64,000 nt of DNA from an uncultured Dehalococcoidia bacterium (GCA_958295935.1 OY282385.1:2087545-2151544); one strand, 5' to 3'. Counted from the first letter of the stretch, positions 50,360 to 59,937 are shown. Numbers and translations: made by a program. The notes: generated by a model from the letters alone, not told the origin.

Positions 50360-52162
50360 CTACTCCTTCTCCTTCCAATTCTCCCGACTCGTAGAACCCC
50401 CCAGAAACGTCCGATTGAACGTTCGAGTCAATCCCCGGTGAACCTGGAACGCAGCGCGAGCCGTAAGCAATATCGGACCAGCCACTATCGCTATCGAAAT
50501 CGGCGTCGCAAAACTCCCCCCGATCGATAGCAACTCCAGCACCAACGGCATCGCCCAAAGAGCCAACAAGATCAGCGCAGCCGCCAGCAGAGACTGCTCC
50601 AGCAGACGAGCCAACGCCAGACGCCGAGATCGATCCGGCAACACCGAACGACGGAATGACGTCTGCTCCACAAGCTCCTCCATGAACCGCGACAGCGCAC
50701 GCCAAACCATCACCGAAGGAGGAATCGAAAGAGTGATCACCACAGCCCCGATGATCAACGCAATCACACCCTCGCTTACGTTCAGAGGTGTCGCTATCGA
50801 AGAGGTGAAATGCACCGCAGCAGTGCCCGCAGCAAGCAACGCCGCGATAACGCCAATGTTCACCAACAACCGACGAAGAGCACGACGAACCACCGCCGCA
50901 CTCTCCCCATGCATCGTTGTACCCTGACGCAAGATCCCCAACCCGTCCGAAAGAGCAGTCGAATACTGCTTCAACTTCGCCGGAGAACGACGCTCCAGAA
51001 AACCCGTCACCGCAGACGCAGAACCATAGATGAACGGATACGTGAACGAAGTCACGACCGTCGTAAGAGTAATCACCGGATACATAGCCCCGCTAACCAC
51101 ACCGTGCTCAGCGCCAACCTTCGCCATCGCAAGCGAAAACTCACCCGTCTGAGGACTCGCTGTACCCACCTGGATAGACGCCCGACCACCATGACCCGTC
51201 AGGAACGTACCCGCCGTAACCGCCAGAGACTTGCCCAGGATCACCACCAGCGTAACCACCACCGCAGGAACTATGTAACGGCCCACCTCCGCAAAGTTCG
51301 CAAGCATGCCTATCGATACGAAGAACACCGCCGATAGAAGATCCCGAACCGGCATCGTCGTCCGGTTGATCTTCGACGCATGCTTCGTATCTCCCAAAAC
51401 CGTGCCGATCAGAAAAGCCCCGGCAGCCGCTGACATCCCAAGATCATGCGCTATCAACGCCAGACCAAAACACAAACCCAGACTCCCCAGCAACAAGATC
51501 TCCGTCGAACGGAAACGAGCCAACATAGACACTATCCGAGGCGCCGCCATCCCGCCAAACACCAACGCAGCAATCCCGAATAGACCAAGCTTCCCCACGA
51601 TCGTCCAAACGTCCGAAGGAGAAGATGCCCCCGTCGTCGCTATGCTCGCAAGAATGCTCAGAAGAACCACCGCCGCAAAGTCCTCCACCACCAAGATACC
51701 CACCACCAACTGACCCCGAGCGCTCCGAAGCTCCCCCGAATCCCGCATCATCTTGATGATCACCGCAGAACTCGAAATCGAAACCGCAGCCCCTAGGAAA
51801 AACGCCTCCGTTGCATTCCAACCCAGCAGGAGACCCACCAGGTAACCCACCGCAACCATCAAACTAATCTCGAATCCACCGATCAGCACCACACGAAAAC
51901 CAACCCGACGGATCCGGTCCCAACCCAACTCCACACCCAGCGCAAACAGCAACACCACCAACCCAATGTCCGCAAGCATCCGGATCGTCTCCACGTTCCC
52001 AACCAGAGACACCGGAAGCGTGTAAGGCCCCAGAAGTACCCCCGTCAACAAATAACCCAGAATCGGAGGCTGATTTATCTTGCGAAATAGTACCAACGCA
52101 ACAGCGCCGGCCACGATGATAAGAGCAAAATCCTGGAGAAGAGAGGGTGAAGATTCCACCAC
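50360..52162 (-). CDS. CPA2-family cation/proton antiporter (KefB-like), no RCK domain
   Basis: 600 residues, about 12 to 13 membrane helices. FRKINQPPILGYLLTGVLLG, LADIGLVVLLFALGVELG, FLGAAVSISSSAVIIKMMRD and DLLSAVFFVSIGMLANF are the KefB/KefC (Na+/H+ exchanger) signatures, including the Asp of the transport core (VVEDFAAVVLL). No TrkA-N/RCK domain follows; the C-terminal ~200 residues contain three more hydrophobic helices (NIGVIAALLAAGTAAVHF, VIALIIGAVVITLSIP). It exchanges K+ or Na+ for H+. It lies between portal and protease genes of the phage head module, same strand, 144 bp from portal and 210 bp from the protease gene. A host-type gene in this place is odd. Confidence 0.88.
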   Translation of the reverse strand: MVESSPSLLQDFALIIVAGAVALVLFRKINQPPILGYLLTGVLLGPYTLPVSLVGNVETIRMLADIGLVVLLFALGVELGWDRIRRVGFRVVLIGGFEISLMVAVGYLVGLLLGWNATEAFFLGAAVSISSSAVIIKMMRDSGELRSARGQLVVGILVVEDFAAVVLLSILASIATTGASSPSDVWTIVGKLGLFGIAALVFGGMAAPRIVSMLARFRSTEILLLGSLGLCFGLALIAHDLGMSAAAGAFLIGTVLGDTKHASKINRTTMPVRDLLSAVFFVSIGMLANFAEVGRYIVPAVVVTLVVILGKSLAVTAGTFLTGHGGRASIQVGTASPQTGEFSLAMAKVGAEHGVVSGAMYPVITLTTVVTSFTYPFIYGSASAVTGFLERRSPAKLKQYSTALSDGLGILRQGTTMHGESAAVVRRALRRLLVNIGVIAALLAAGTAAVHFTSSIATPLNVSEGVIALIIGAVVITLSIPPSVMVWRALSRFMEELVEQTSFRRSVLPDRSRRLALARLLEQSLLAAALILLALWAMPLVLELLSIGGSFATPISIAIVAGPILLTARAAFQVHRGLTRTFNRTFLGGSTSRENWKEKE

Positions 52163-52243
52163 CTTATTCTATGCGCCGACGCCTAAAAACTACACGAATA
52201 CTTCGCTACGGACTTGAGGGAAACAACCCGAAACCGCCCCCGC

Positions 52244-52270
52244 CGTAGGGGCCGTTCACGAACGCCCCTA
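52244..52270. repeat. palindromic repeat, GTTCACGAAC variant
   Basis: CGTAGGGGCCGTTCAC then GAACGCCCCT; in the gap between portal and antiporter genes. Confidence 0.75.
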
Positions 52271-52305
52271 CTCCTCCGTGCCGTCCACGCATCACTCGCC
52301 CCCGC

Positions 52306-53529
52306 CTACCCGCCCAAAGGCCCCAGATTGTGCTCCGCACGAACCTCGTCAACGCTCAACACACCCGCCCCAACCAACTTCACCTGACGCTCCACACGGT
52401 CATTCTCGCTCTCCTTCAACGCCTCGATCTCGCTAACGTCGAACTCCACCCGACGCTCAACGCCAACCCCGGCGAACAACGGCGCAACCGAACGCGTCAC
52501 CGCCTCCTCGATCAAACGCAACTCCGGAACGATCGTGTTCCGCCAGAAGAAACGCTCGAACGTCGAGACGTTCGACAACGTAGCATCCTCCAAATGGCCC
52601 AGAAAAACCTTCGGAACCCCAAACGCACGAGACACCTCCTCCACAGGCCAACGCAAAACCTCCACGAACTCCATGTCCCGGTGCGATATCCCGAGGCGGC
52701 TAGCCTCCAGACCACCCGAAAGCAACACCGGACGATGCCCCTTGCCGGCGCCCCGAAAACGACTCTCCCAACGAGCGTAGAACTCCGAAATCTCCTCGTC
52801 CGTAGGAGTCCCCTTGCTCGTAATCACCAGGTCGCCAGGCAGAGCCGAATTGCGAAAGAAATCACGGTTGTACTGCAAAGCCTCATAACCCATGTCCACC
52901 GCCAGCCGAGCAGGAGGAACGCACGACATGCCGCCAAACTCGTCCAATGGATTCACCTGACGGAACCACACCACCTCCTCAGCCAGATAACCCACCCGCT
53001 CCCCCTGATGCTCATACACGAAACCCTTCACGTAACGATCCCGGTCCGGAACCACACGCACCCGATCAGGACGAAGAGGCCAAAGCTCACTCACACCCCC
53101 GGACTCATCGCGCTCGATACCCCAGTACGCCGAACCCCAAAGAGAAAGAAACGTCTCCGTAACCCGCAACAACTCCCCGGGACTCCACACCCCGTTCGGA
53201 CGATCCAACATCCGCTGCAAAGGATCGTCAGCGCCCGCAACGCGGTAACCACCCTCCCCGCCCAGCTCCCGAATCATCACCCGCAGCGAAGGACGGCTCA
53301 CCGCCTCCGCACGAACCCGCACCGCCGCATTCACCGCCGAAGACTTCGAATAGTAATCCGCGTAACCCACACCCGAAGAACCCAACCCCAAGCCAAACTC
53401 CGAATCGAAACCATCGACCATGATCCGAGCCGCACGATTCGAACGCTCCACCGAACCCAAACCGCCCAGACCACGCAAACGAGACCAACCAGCCCCAAGC
53501 GCAGCCCTCAAAGAACCAATCCCCCTCAT
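52306..53529 (-). CDS. phage portal protein, HK97 type
   Basis: 407 residues. The portal forms the dodecameric DNA entry ring of the head. DYYSKSSAVNAAVRVRAEAV, DPLQRMLDRPNGVWSPGELL, LSLWGSAYWGIERDESGGVS, EEVVWFRQVNPLDEFGGMSC and NRDFFRNSALPGDLVITSKG are the typical HK97-family segments, and AFGVPKVFLGHLEDATLSN the C-terminal helix. It directly follows terminase (41 bp), the canonical order. Complete length. Confidence 0.92.
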   Translation of the reverse strand: MRGIGSLRAALGAGWSRLRGLGGLGSVERSNRAARIMVDGFDSEFGLGLGSSGVGYADYYSKSSAVNAAVRVRAEAVSRPSLRVMIRELGGEGGYRVAGADDPLQRMLDRPNGVWSPGELLRVTETFLSLWGSAYWGIERDESGGVSELWPLRPDRVRVVPDRDRYVKGFVYEHQGERVGYLAEEVVWFRQVNPLDEFGGMSCVPPARLAVDMGYEALQYNRDFFRNSALPGDLVITSKGTPTDEEISEFYARWESRFRGAGKGHRPVLLSGGLEASRLGISHRDMEFVEVLRWPVEEVSRAFGVPKVFLGHLEDATLSNVSTFERFFWRNTIVPELRLIEEAVTRSVAPLFAGVGVERRVEFDVSEIEALKESENDRVERQVKLVGAGVLSVDEVRAEHNLGPLGG

Positions 53530-53570
53530 TACAGCGCCTCCAAATCACACGTTCGCAACCAAAATCCCCC

Positions 53571-54998
53571 TCATATCCATATCCCAAACGACTCACCCGC
53601 ACGACGAGCAAACGCCAGCATCACCGCATCCGCAAGATCAGGACTCGCCAGCCCCCGACCCCGCAAATCATCCTTGCTCTCGATACGCATCTGACCGCTG
53701 CTAGTGAACGAATAGCGGATCGACGCCAACTCGCTCACAAGACGCTCATCACGAGGAATCTCGATACGACCCTCCTGAAAGCGCTCACGCAAACCGTCGT
53801 ACAGCTCCGCACGCAAATTCGAAAAACGCTCCCAATCGTTCGCACGCTGAGAAACGTTCACACCAGTAAGACCCTGAACACCCCGCTCACGCAACCGGTC
53901 CACCACACCAGCACCCACCCCGATCACGTCCACACGAACACGGCTCGCCGAATAGCGACTCGCAAATGAACTCACCAGACCCGCCGTCTCCATCGTGTCC
54001 TTCTTCGAATACGAAACCAACTCCAACACACGAGAACCCTGACGAACGCAAATCGCAGTACGGTCGCTACCAAAACGAGCCACGTCAACGCCTATCTCCA
54101 CACCCTCACCCGACGCCGCGGAAACCCCCGCACACTCCCCGGCCGCAACCGCACGCTCGATCACCCTCAGCGAAATCAAAGTGTCCTCAGACTCCGAAGG
54201 AAACTCCCCAAGCACCCGGATCTGGTACAACGGGCTGCCCTCGCCCCAATTGATCAGAGCATCCTCCACCCACTTGCCAGTAACCAGATAAGGCCGCAAC
54301 AACTCACCCGCCGAAAGGTTCGGTGTGTCGAACGCAGATATGTGAATCGTACGCCAAAGACGACGACGACGATGGAAAGCCTCGTAGAAATAACCCGAAA
54401 GAGACGTCGGATTCCCCAAGAGCAGCAAGCGGGAATGATCCGAAGTCATCGAACCCTCGATAGCCTCGAAGATACCCTCCCGAACCCCCGAAGCCTCATC
54501 CACCACAAACAGAATGTGACCCTCGTGAAAACCCTGAAAGCGCTCCGGAAAATCCGTCGAAAAACCCCGCGCAAAATGCTTCTCCCCCAACTCCAGAGAC
54601 GTACGCAACAAACGACCCCCCATGAAACCCCCGCGACCACGGTAGATACGGCGAATCTCACGCCACAGAATCTCCCGCACCTGGTGCTCAGTAGGCGCCG
54701 TCGTGATCGCTATAGCGTCCGGAAAACACGCCAGCCACCACAAAGCCGCATGAGCCGCCGTGTAAGTCTTACCCGAACCATTGCACGAACGAACCGCAAC
54801 ACGAGGAAAATCTCGCACCGACTCCAGGATCTCCACCTGCTTCTCCCACAAATCCGCACCCAACTCCCGACGCGCAAAACCCGCAGGATCGCCGCTCCAC
54901 AACGCTCGAACCTCGCAGGAAGAAACCTCCCCGGAAGCAGCGCCCCCAAGATCCCCCAAAGACTTCAACCCAACAACGCCCCCGCTAACGCCGCTCAA
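53571..54998 (-). CDS. phage terminase large subunit
   Basis: 475 residues. ATPase domain: Walker A VAVRSCNGSGKTYTAAHAAL, Walker B HILFVVDEASGVREGIFEA, motif III LLLLGNPTSLSGYFYEAF. RNase H-like nuclease: EIGVDVARFGSDRTAICVRQ (first Asp), VRVDVIGVGAGVVDRLRERG, and GRGLASPDLADAVMLAFARR (last Asp). All catalytic sites are present, so it could package DNA. Start is a TTG at 54998 that overlaps the stop of the zinc-ribbon gene. No small terminase gene is recognisable; the zinc-ribbon protein is a possible partner only by position. Confidence 0.93.
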   Translation of the reverse strand: MSGVSGGVVGLKSLGDLGGAASGEVSSCEVRALWSGDPAGFARRELGADLWEKQVEILESVRDFPRVAVRSCNGSGKTYTAAHAALWWLACFPDAIAITTAPTEHQVREILWREIRRIYRGRGGFMGGRLLRTSLELGEKHFARGFSTDFPERFQGFHEGHILFVVDEASGVREGIFEAIEGSMTSDHSRLLLLGNPTSLSGYFYEAFHRRRRLWRTIHISAFDTPNLSAGELLRPYLVTGKWVEDALINWGEGSPLYQIRVLGEFPSESEDTLISLRVIERAVAAGECAGVSAASGEGVEIGVDVARFGSDRTAICVRQGSRVLELVSYSKKDTMETAGLVSSFASRYSASRVRVDVIGVGAGVVDRLRERGVQGLTGVNVSQRANDWERFSNLRAELYDGLRERFQEGRIEIPRDERLVSELASIRYSFTSSGQMRIESKDDLRGRGLASPDLADAVMLAFARRAGESFGIWI

Positions 54999-55363
54999 TC
55001 AGCAACGCGAGGACTGAAGATGTGACCGCAAGAACGACACCGATAGCACGTGTGAGCGGCAGGATCCCGCTTGTCCAAACGAATCCTCCGCACCGACCCG
55101 CAACGAGGACAACCCCCACCCCCACGCAACCCTCCCGGCGCATGCGACGCCGCACCCCCACGCGACCCTTCCGGCGCGCGCAAACCCGGCACATGCGGTG
55201 CCGCGCCCCCACGCGACCCTCCCGGCGCGTGCAAATCTGGCGCGCGTGAAAAACCCCTGCTCGCCCCCTCCACCGCGTAGGGGGCGTTCCCCTTCGTGAA
55301 CGACCCTGCCCGCCCGGCGACAACCCTATTCTCCTCGCCCCCCGAAACGCCTTCCTTGGACAT
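54995..55363 (-). CDS. zinc-ribbon protein with Gly/Ala/Pro-rich repeats
   Basis: 122 residues from ATG at 55363. The C-terminus is a four-cysteine zinc ribbon (GCPRCGSVRRIRLDKRD then CYRCRSCGHIFSPR). The N-terminal half is low complexity, with three imperfect units such as HAPGGSRGGAA and RAPEGSRGGAAS, encoded by DNA repeats between 55130 and 55250. The stop overlaps the terminase TTG start, so it is part of that operon. A DNA-binding partner for terminase is possible. The zinc ribbon is the only reliable part. Confidence 0.6.
   Translation of the reverse strand: MSKEGVSGGEENRVVAGRAGSFTKGNAPYAVEGASRGFSRAPDLHAPGGSRGGAAPHVPGLRAPEGSRGGAASHAPGGLRGGGGCPRCGSVRRIRLDKRDPAAHTCYRCRSCGHIFSPRVAD
55276..55308. 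repeat. palindromic repeat, long-loop variant
   Basis: CGTAGGGGGCGTTC, a CCCC loop segment, then GTGAACGACCCT; lies inside the zinc-ribbon gene's 5' part. Confidence 0.65.
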
Positions 55364-55467
55364 CGACAACCCCAATCTCGCTTCAAGAAACCTTACAGAA
55401 CACCCGTTCTATTATGCCCACACACAACCACAAAGGTCAACACCCACCCGACGCCCTAGCCCACCCC

Positions 55468-55627
55468 CCGTCGCCAGCGCAACCTACTACGACATTCCCC
55501 CAACCCCCGCCCCCAGCAACCCGCGAGTCCGCTAAAAAACAATCCGCCCCCCGTGACCCGCCCCCCAACCCCCACATTCACCGGCGCAACGGTTGCTCAA
55601 CAACCCCCACCGCGAGCTAGAAAGAAA
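55468..55627. repeat. GAGTCCGCTAG-type and GAGCTAG-type repeat cluster
   Basis: Contains CGTCGCCAGCGCAACCTACT, CCCGCGAGTCCGCTAAAAA at about 55530 and AACGGTTGCTCAACAACCCC plus GCGAGCTAGAAAG at about 55600. The same units recur at 57.6-57.8, 58.0-58.1, 61.8-62.05 and 63.6-63.8 kb. No gene. Confidence 0.8.
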
Positions 55628-57397
55628 CTAGAAATCGTTCGGCTGGTGCTTCCCGATGTAACCAATCACCACCCGCTTGTCCGCATCGTCCCACGCAAAC
55701 GCTATGCGCATCGTGTGCTTCTCGTTGTTCCGAATCCCACGACGAATGTGGTGACCCAACTCGTAAACCCTCCCGTTAGGACCCTTCGCAGTATACGCAT
55801 CCCGATACTTGCTCATAGCAACGTAAGAGTTGTCAGGCGCAAAAGACCAACCCGCACAAGCCTCACGAAGAGACTGATCCGGGTTCGGCATACCACCCTC
55901 TATTCGAGCCGACCGGTAATCCGTCGCAAGCCAACGCAAAACCGAAAACGCCTCCTCAGCACGCTCGAACTGCGTATCCACCTTCGAAGCGCTATTCAGG
56001 CAGAACAGCAACTCCTTACCCCCAAACTCCCCCTCAGCACGCTCCACAGCCTCCCGCACGTCCGAAACCGGAGCCAAAGAAACCCCCGACTCACCCGACT
56101 CCCCGCGCTCCACACGACCGCGCAAAGACTCCTCAGCCGCACGAGCAAAATGCAACTCCCGACGTAACCTCGCGTTCTCTTCACGCAAACCCTCCATCTC
56201 CAGCTGCAAAGCATCCCACTCCGCAGACCCCCCCTCATCCGCCGCCGCAACCCCATCCGCGCCCTCCTCCGCCTCCTCCTCGACCTCCTCCGGCACTGCC
56301 TCCACACGCTCCGGAAAAACCTCGTGCAGACGCTCGATTAATGAAAGAGCCCCCTCCGCTGCCAACCTCTCACGCTCTATCCCCTCAAGCCGACGACTCC
56401 AAGAAACGTGAACCGCCAGACGCTCACCGCGATACTCCTCCAATGCCCTACCCAGCCTGTCCAGAAGCGAAGACGCCTCAGACAAACTGCTCGACTCAAC
56501 CGGAGAAAGATTCAACTTCGGAGACAACACCCCAGGAAGCTCACGACCCAAATGCACCAACTCAGGCATGAAACGCAAACACAAACCCACCGCCTCCATC
56601 GCAAGATCGCGAACCTGCTTACTCTCATCCAAACGCTCAGACACCAGACGCTCAGCCTCTGACAAAAACTCCACCGACGCCTGCATACCAGAAGGATCAG
56701 ACATCATCTCACGCAACTCCGACAACCACACCGCAAAGGGAAAATCCGAAGACCGAACCGCCACGGCAGAAGACGAATGACCTATCACCCCCGGCAGACG
56801 ACCCGTAACCATGCACAACATCAAAGCCACGTCATCAGGATCCAAAGACACCTTCGACTCCCCCAAAATCCCCGCCGCCGCAGAATTCCACGAACCCAAA
56901 GACAAAGAACCACGAAAACAACGACCCTTGAAATCCGGACCATCCACCGGCAACCCGCGAGAAGCCGCATATCCCAAAACCAACTCGCGCAAATCCGGAC
57001 GAGACTCCACCCACACACGCAAAACCGCCCCCGACAACCTATCGTTGTCTATCATCTCCCCCACCAAAGGATCTATCAGAACAACCTTCGGAGCACGATA
57101 AGGATTCCGGTAACCAGGCAACTCCAAACCCAAAGACCCCAACGCAGACTCCAACTGATCAGCTGCCGACCTGCTCACCTTCTTCGCATCGCGCCAATCC
57201 AAAACCTCCTCGATCACCGCACGACAATGAAACGGAGAAGCCATCAAAAGAGCATGACGAAACACCAAACTGTAATCCTGACCGCCATCCACCGAAGAAC
57301 CCCCCGAACCGGCGCCCCCGGCGCCAGACCCGCGCCCAGACCCCGATGACCCACCCGAACCAACCCCGCCGCCCCTCTTGGATCCCGTACCAGTCAT
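55628..57397 (-). CDS. large coiled-coil protein of unknown function (paralogue A)
   Basis: 589 residues from ATG at 57397, AGGAGG in front. The N-terminal third is helical (DYSLVFRHALLMASPFHCRA, VLDWRDAKKVSRSAADQLES). An acidic linker (EEVEEEAEEGADGVAA) leads to a coiled coil (LQLEMEGLREENARLRRELH). The conserved C-terminal ~90 residues read EAFSVLRWLATDYRSARIEG, KGPNGRVYELGHHIRRG and HTMRIAFAWDDADKRVVIGY before a final GKHQPNDF. I recall similar RI-F-WD...VIGH-G-H ends in uncharacterised bacterial proteins, perhaps with a RelE-like sheet, but cannot name the family. Paralogue B at 58139-59881 is highly similar. Confidence 0.75.
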   Translation of the reverse strand: MTGTGSKRGGGVGSGGSSGSGRGSGAGGAGSGGSSVDGGQDYSLVFRHALLMASPFHCRAVIEEVLDWRDAKKVSRSAADQLESALGSLGLELPGYRNPYRAPKVVLIDPLVGEMIDNDRLSGAVLRVWVESRPDLRELVLGYAASRGLPVDGPDFKGRCFRGSLSLGSWNSAAAGILGESKVSLDPDDVALMLCMVTGRLPGVIGHSSSAVAVRSSDFPFAVWLSELREMMSDPSGMQASVEFLSEAERLVSERLDESKQVRDLAMEAVGLCLRFMPELVHLGRELPGVLSPKLNLSPVESSSLSEASSLLDRLGRALEEYRGERLAVHVSWSRRLEGIERERLAAEGALSLIERLHEVFPERVEAVPEEVEEEAEEGADGVAAADEGGSAEWDALQLEMEGLREENARLRRELHFARAAEESLRGRVERGESGESGVSLAPVSDVREAVERAEGEFGGKELLFCLNSASKVDTQFERAEEAFSVLRWLATDYRSARIEGGMPNPDQSLREACAGWSFAPDNSYVAMSKYRDAYTAKGPNGRVYELGHHIRRGIRNNEKHTMRIAFAWDDADKRVVIGYIGKHQPNDF

Positions 57398-57466
57398 TAC
57401 AAACCTCCTGCTTTCGCCTGACCAAACCCAGCGCGTGACCCGCTGCACGATTGACGCCCCGAGCCC

Positions 57467-57560
57467 CTAACCGCGCCCGTACTCGCCCTGAAAATCGAAA
57501 TGCCCCCACAAACCCGCCGCCGCCGAGCCGCACGCACCCCCCTCGCCGAACCGCCAACCC
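57467..57560 (-). pseudogene. fragment similar to the 3' end of the short-chain dehydrogenase gene
   Basis: On the - strand this reads GHFDFQGEYGRG, close to THFDSQGRYGRR at the end of the dehydrogenase at 60844-61710. It is a small piece of duplicated sequence lying upstream of paralogue A. Confidence 0.45.
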
Positions 57561-57790
57561 CTATCTCCACGCCCCCGTCGCCAGCGCCTACTACGACACC
57601 CCCCCAACCCCCGCCGCCCGCAACCCGCGAGTCCGCTAGAAAACAATCCGCCCCCGTCGCCAGCGCCTACTACGACATTCCCCCAGCCCCCGCCGCCAGC
57701 AACCCGCGGTCCGCTAGAAAAAGAAAACCAACCCGCCTCATTCCCCCTACCCCCGCCGCCCGCAACCCGCGAGTCCGCTAGAAAAACAAC
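57560..57790. repeat. GAGTCCGCTAG repeat cluster
   Basis: Three successive units: CGTCGCCAGCGCCTACTACG, a variable CCCCCAACCCCCGCCGC part, then CGCGAGTCCGCTAGAAAA, at about 57578-57640, 57650-57720 and 57740-57785. Confidence 0.85.
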
Positions 57791-57995
57791 CACAACCCGC
57801 GCCTCCGCATCGTCCCACGCAAACGCTATGCGCATCGTGTACCTCTCCTCATTCCTGATCCCTCGACGAATGTGCGCGCCCAACTCGTAAACCCTACCAT
57901 TAGGACCCCTCGCCTTGTAAACATCCGGGTACTTGTTCATCGAAAAGTCAGAATTGTCCGACGCATAAAACCAACCCGAACGACCCTCCCCGCCC
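57782..57995 (-). pseudogene. truncated third copy of the coiled-coil paralogue (C-terminal part only)
   Basis: Reads FYASDNSDFSMNKYPDVYKA, GPNGRVYELGAHIRRGIRNE and MRIAFAWDDAEARVVV, then runs into the GAGTCCGCTAG repeat (FLADSRVAGGGG) instead of GYVGKHQPNDF. Both ends are bounded by repeats, so a fragment of the C-terminal domain was left between the two full copies. Confidence 0.75.
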
Positions 57996-58004
57996 ACCAA
58001 CCCC

Positions 58005-58110
58005 CCATTCACCGGCGCAACGGTCGTTCAACCAACCCCCTCGGTGAGCTAGAAAAAAACGGTCGTTCAACAACCCCGGCAGCGAGCTAGAAAAAAGCCC
58101 TTCGTGAACG
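58005..58110. repeat. AACGGTCGTTCAAC / GAGCTAG repeat pair
   Basis: Two adjacent units (about 58012-58051 and 58058-58095): AACGGTCGTTCAACCAACCC, then GGTGAGCTAGAAAAAA. Same family as the unit at 55570-55627. Confidence 0.8.
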
Positions 58111-58138
58111 ACCCTGCCCAACCCCCTACCGCTCCCCC

Positions 58139-59881
58139 CTAGAAATCGTTCGGCTGGTGCTTGCCCACGTAACCAACCACAACCCGCGCCTCCGCATCGT
58201 CCCACGCAAACGCTATCCGCATCGTGTACCTTTCCTCATTCCGGACCCCTCGACGAATGTGCGCGCCCAGCTCGTAAACCCTCCCATTCGGACCCTTCGC
58301 CGTATACGCATCCGGGTACTTATTCATCGCAAAGTCAGAATTGTCCGACGCATAAGACCAACCCGAACACGCCTCCCGCAACGACAGATCCCAGTCCGGC
58401 GCATCACCGTCCATCCGACCCGAACGATAATCCATAGCAAGCCACCGCAGAACCGAAAACACCTCCTCAGCGCGCTCGAACTGAGTATCCACGTTCGACG
58501 CATTATTCAGGTAGAACAGCAACTCCTTACCCCCAAACTCCCGCTCAGCACGCTCGACAGCCTCCCTCACGTCCGAAACCGGAGCCGCAGAAACCCCCGA
58601 CTCGCCCGACTCCCCGCGCTCCACCCGACCCCGCAAAGACTCCTCAGCCGCACGAGCAAAATGCAACTCCCGACGTAACCTCGCGTTCTCTTCACGCAAA
58701 CCCTCGTTCTCTCCCCGCAACTCCTCGTTCTCCAGCCGCAAGGCATCCCACTCCCCGGACCCGCCCTCAGACCCCGACGCACCCCCATCCGAGGCCGCGT
58801 CCTCCCCGCCCTCCTCCGACACCGCCTCCACGCGCTCCGGAAAAACCTCGTGCAACTTCTCGATCAGTGAAAGCGCCTCGTCCGCAGCCGACTTCTTACC
58901 ATCAATACCCCGGCGCTCCAGATCCCAAGAGGCATAATCCCCCGCCTTAGCAGCATCCCGGTACTCCTCCAAAGCCGTACCCAGCCTCTCCAATAGCGAA
59001 GACGCCTCAGACAAACTGCTCGCCTCAACCGGAAAAAGGCTCAGATCGAACGACAACCCCGCCGGAAGCTCACGACCCAGATACACCAACTCAGGCATGA
59101 AACGCAAGCACAACCCCTCCGCGCTCTCCGCAAGCTCCCATACCCGCCTGCCCGCATCCAGCCGCGCATCCATGAGAGCAACCGCTTCTATTCTGAACCG
59201 CGCTGCCGCATCCAACCCCCCGCGACCGGACAGCATCCCCTGCAACTCCGGCAGCAAGCCCTCAAAGGGAAAATCAGCCAACGAACCCACACCCGCAGAT
59301 TCAGCACGCCCTAGCACACCCGGCAAACGACCCGTAACCATGCACAGCATCAAAGAAACCTCGCGAAGATCCAACTCCCCCTTGGACTCCCTCGAAATCT
59401 CCGCCAAAGCCCTATTCCACGAACCCAACAGCAAATAATCGCGAAAGCAACGACCCCTGAAATCCGGATCCTCAACCAGAATCCCAACCGACTCCGCACA
59501 CCCGCCAACCACCTCGCGCAACTCCGAACGAGACTCCACCCACACCCGCAACACCGCCCCCAACAACCTATCGTTATCTGTCATCACACCCGCCAGAGGA
59601 TCTATCAGCCGACCCTTCGGCGCCAGGTAAGAATTCCTGTAACCAGGCAGACCCAGCCCCAAGTCATTTATCGCAGACTCCAACTGATCAGCAGCCGACT
59701 GGCTTACCTTCTTCGCATCCCGCCAGTCCAAAACCTCCTCGATCATGTTGCGACAATCAAACGGAGAAACCATCGAAAGAGCATGACGAAACGCCAAACT
59801 GCGATCCTGACCACCGCCACCCGGAGAATCCCCCGAACCCGCACCAACCCCGCCGCCCCTCTTGAATCCCGTAGTCGCCAT
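58139..59881 (-). CDS. large coiled-coil protein of unknown function (paralogue B)
   Basis: 580 residues from ATG at 59881 with AGGAGG seven bases upstream. It aligns over its length with paralogue A: SLAFRHALSMVSPFDCRNMI, VLDWRDAKKVSQSAADQLES, SLSEASSLLERLGTALEEYR, ENARLRRELHFARAAEESLR and the C-terminal RIAFAWDDAEARVVVGYVGK. Identity is highest in the coiled coil and C-terminal domain and lowest in the N-terminal third. It is soluble, with no signal peptide or membrane helix. Position upstream of the terminase operon on the same strand suggests joint transcription, but no link to packaging is known. Function unknown. Confidence 0.75.
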   Translation of the reverse strand: MATTGFKRGGGVGAGSGDSPGGGGQDRSLAFRHALSMVSPFDCRNMIEEVLDWRDAKKVSQSAADQLESAINDLGLGLPGYRNSYLAPKGRLIDPLAGVMTDNDRLLGAVLRVWVESRSELREVVGGCAESVGILVEDPDFRGRCFRDYLLLGSWNRALAEISRESKGELDLREVSLMLCMVTGRLPGVLGRAESAGVGSLADFPFEGLLPELQGMLSGRGGLDAAARFRIEAVALMDARLDAGRRVWELAESAEGLCLRFMPELVYLGRELPAGLSFDLSLFPVEASSLSEASSLLERLGTALEEYRDAAKAGDYASWDLERRGIDGKKSAADEALSLIEKLHEVFPERVEAVSEEGGEDAASDGGASGSEGGSGEWDALRLENEELRGENEGLREENARLRRELHFARAAEESLRGRVERGESGESGVSAAPVSDVREAVERAEREFGGKELLFYLNNASNVDTQFERAEEVFSVLRWLAMDYRSGRMDGDAPDWDLSLREACSGWSYASDNSDFAMNKYPDAYTAKGPNGRVYELGAHIRRGVRNEERYTMRIAFAWDDAEARVVVGYVGKHQPNDF

Positions 59882-59937
59882 TGCAAACCTCCTGCTTTCG
59901 TCTCACCAGGTCCACCTGCCTCCCCCGCGCCCAGTCC

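Noticed and set aside
45070-59881. A complete prophage
   Set aside because: No integrase, tail, lysis or replication genes and no attachment-site repeats around the tRNA genes were seen; only a head module is supported.
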